Below, in pieces: positions 7,552 through 8,375 of a stretch of 8,375 bases of DNA (positions are counted from its first letter, which is position 1; every line of letters begins with the position of its first letter). Position numbers and translations under genes: made by a program. The DNA is from CAZGTQ01 sp964528575 (GTDB taxonomy: Bacteria > Planctomycetota > UBA1135 > GCA-002686595), in the NCBI GenBank assembly GCA_964528575.1, contig CAZGTQ010000348.1, positions 1 through 8,375 of the forward strand, written 5' to 3'. The notes under the pieces are model-generated. The model was not told the DNA's origin. It was given only the letters and a program-made list of their open reading frames with translations, and did not search any database.

Positions 7552-8167
7552 GACCGGCGCCGCCGCGCCGCGCGAGCACACGGGCGGCGTGATCGGCATC
7601 GCGCTGGGGCTGCTCGTGCTCGCGGGCGCGATCGCCGCCGTCGTGTCGCAGCGCGCCCGCACGATCGAGCCGGACGCGGCGCTCGAGAGCGTGTTCGCGC
7701 GCGAGCTGCCGTTCGGCCTCGTCGCGCGCGCGGGCGCCGCGCTCCCGACCGGCGAGCGCGTCGTGGCGGTCGACGTCCCGAGCGACGTCGCGTGGCCGCG
7801 CGACGCGGCGGCGCCCGCCGAGCTGCTCTTCGGCTTCTACCGCTCGCCCGGCGCCGTCTCGGCCCTGTTCGGCGCCGAGGCGGCGATCGAGGACTTCGGC
7901 CAGCTCACGCAGTGGGAGCAGACGCCGGACTTCGCGTTCCGCCGCCCGCTCGACCAGGGCGAGCTCGAGTGGGGCGCCTGGCGCGCCGCCTGGCGCCGCG
8001 AGCGCAGCCACCGCGACGACGGCACCTGGGTCGACACGGTGCGGGTCAACCTCTCGCGCGAGAGGAGCCTCGTCGTGCTCTTCGCGACCTGGCCCCCGGG
8101 CGTCGACGCGGACGCGGCGGCGCTCGTGCCGTTCCTCGAGGCGGCGGAGCTGCGTCCGGCGAGCTGA
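7526..8167 (+). CDS. Single-TM anchored protein, probable divergent relative of the upstream domain
   Basis: 213 residues of no family I recognise. A 19-residue hydrophilic N-terminus precedes one transmembrane helix (about 20-41, GGVIGIALGLLVLAGAIAAVV), followed by a soluble domain to the end. The C-terminal stretch VRVNLSRERSLVVLF then PPG and VPFLEAAEL (172-209) runs parallel to the end of copy B upstream, where VDL, VVLF, DPG and a final FLEPFD appear in the same order. I infer a third, divergent copy, but the GRETR motif is missing; WGAWRAAWRRER (149-160) sits at that place. The ATG at 7526 lies inside the upstream gene; GGGGAG at 7517-7522 leaves only a 3-nt spacer, so translational coupling is likely. 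Existence as a gene is well supported by codon usage; homology is tentative. Confidence 0.8.
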   Translation: MTATSASAETGAAAPREHTGGVIGIALGLLVLAGAIAAVVSQRARTIEPDAALESVFARELPFGLVARAGAALPTGERVVAVDVPSDVAWPRDAAAPAELLFGFYRSPGAVSALFGAEAAIEDFGQLTQWEQTPDFAFRRPLDQGELEWGAWRAAWRRERSHRDDGTWVDTVRVNLSRERSLVVLFATWPPGVDADAAALVPFLEAAELRPAS

Positions 8168-8199
8168 ACGGTCGCCGAGCGCCGCTGGTGGTGTACTAC

Positions 8200-8204
8200 G
8201 AGGG
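8200..8204 (+). promoter_or_regulatory. Ribosome binding site for the right-edge gene
   Basis: GAGGG lies 4 nt before the ATG at 8209. The spacer is slightly short, but this is the only candidate. It supports translation of the repeat-bearing frame on the plus strand. Confidence 0.5.
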
Positions 8205-8208
8205 TGTC

Positions 8209-8375
8209 ATGAACGCCGTTCACGCCAGAGGTCACGCCGCCAGAGGTCACGCCAGAGGTCACGCCAGAGGTCACGCCAGAGGTCACGCCAGAGGTCACGC
8301 CAGAGGCCTGGCCAGAGGCCTCGCCAGAGGCTTCGCCAGAGGCTGCGCCTGGAGCGCCCTGCTCGCGGTGCTCGC
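8209..8375 (+). CDS. N-terminal fragment of a probable exported or membrane protein with RGxA repeats, 3' partial
   Basis: An ATG preceded by GAGGG opens a frame that stays open to the window end (55 complete codons). It starts MNAVHARGHA and continues as ten tetrapeptides: six RGHA, then RGLA, RGLA, RGFA and RGCA, followed by WSALLAVL, which looks like the start of a signal peptide or TM core. The arginine-rich repeats would form an unusually long, positively charged n-region. Every repeat arginine uses AGA, a codon otherwise nearly absent from this GC-rich window, so the array is compositionally foreign to its neighbours. Changes among later units fall in the variable codon or are silent (ggt to ggc), which fits translation in this frame. 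It lies 41 nt after the preceding gene. The mature domain is outside the window, so function is unknown. A non-coding repeat cannot be ruled out. Confidence 0.55.
   Translation, partial: MNAVHARGHAARGHARGHARGHARGHARGHARGLARGLARGFARGCAWSALLAVL
8227..8346. repeat. 12-bp tandem repeat AGAGGTCACGCC and variants, ten units
   Basis: Six exact agaggtcacgcc units start at 8227, 8242, 8254, 8266, 8278 and 8290. A 3-nt gcc insertion separates the first two. Four variant units start at 8302, 8314, 8326 and 8338, in which ggtcac becomes ggcctg, ggcctc, ggcttc and ggctgc; the last closes at 8349. A degenerate gttcacgcc precedes the array. The identity of the left units indicates recent expansion. There are no spacers, so it is not a CRISPR array. 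Confidence 0.92.

Noticed and set aside
7837..8298. A minus-strand frame that starts in the 12-bp repeat as a series of TSGV tetrapeptides.
   Set aside because: Most of it lies antisense to the 213-residue anchored protein gene, there is no convincing start context, and variation among repeat units fits the plus-strand frame better.
8227..8349. Possible CRISPR array at the right edge.
   Set aside because: Units are 12 bp and directly adjacent, with no spacers and no cas genes nearby; it is a simple tandem repeat.

Overview
The window is very GC-rich DNA in which almost every third codon position is G or C, densely packed with genes and without rRNA, tRNA, transposase or phage genes. A HEAT-type tail joined to a von Willebrand A (VWA) domain, an exported amidase with a long N-terminal extension, and several anchored proteins of unknown family suggest a bacterium of the Planctomycetota. 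A high-GC member of the Myxococcota or a related phylum cannot be excluded. This is inference from gene style, not a phylogenetic result.

Layout, left to right. (1) 3-755 is the 3' part of a plus-strand gene whose product ends in a VWA domain with an intact metal-binding (MIDAS) motif. It overlaps by 4 nt with nnrE (752-1438), the NAD(P)HX epimerase used in nicotinamide-cofactor repair. (2) A convergent minus-strand gene (1465-3177) encodes an exported amidase-signature hydrolase with a complete Ser-cisSer-Lys triad and an unusual Val-Asp-Ala repeat just after its signal peptide. (3) The divergent intergenic region 3178-3493 holds a 12-bp inverted repeat, a perfect hairpin, a 14-bp tandem array and a possible promoter. 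(4) A plus-strand cluster, 3494-6251, encodes an enoyl-CoA hydratase, a zinc-less MDR oxidoreductase and a 3-hydroxyacyl-CoA dehydrogenase. Together they look like an acyl-CoA (beta-oxidation or crotonyl-CoA-type) module, with no thiolase or acyl-CoA ligase in view. A GC-rich hairpin follows its last stop codon. (5) Two overlapping genes (6301-7551, 7526-8167) encode single-TM proteins that I do not recognise. The first contains two copies of a domain of about 165 residues, and the second looks like a third, divergent copy. (6) At the right edge, a gene starting at 8209 is cut by the window end. Its N-terminus consists of ten RGxA tetrapeptides encoded by a 12-bp tandem repeat, leading into a hydrophobic segment.

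The metabolic genes are mostly conventional. The parts that look new are the duplicated-domain anchored pair, the repeat-expanded N-terminus at 8209, the cysteine-stripped zinc lobe of the MDR enzyme, and the fact that three short tandem arrays lie at or just upstream of gene starts within 8.4 kb. I see no clear defence, CRISPR or mobile system.
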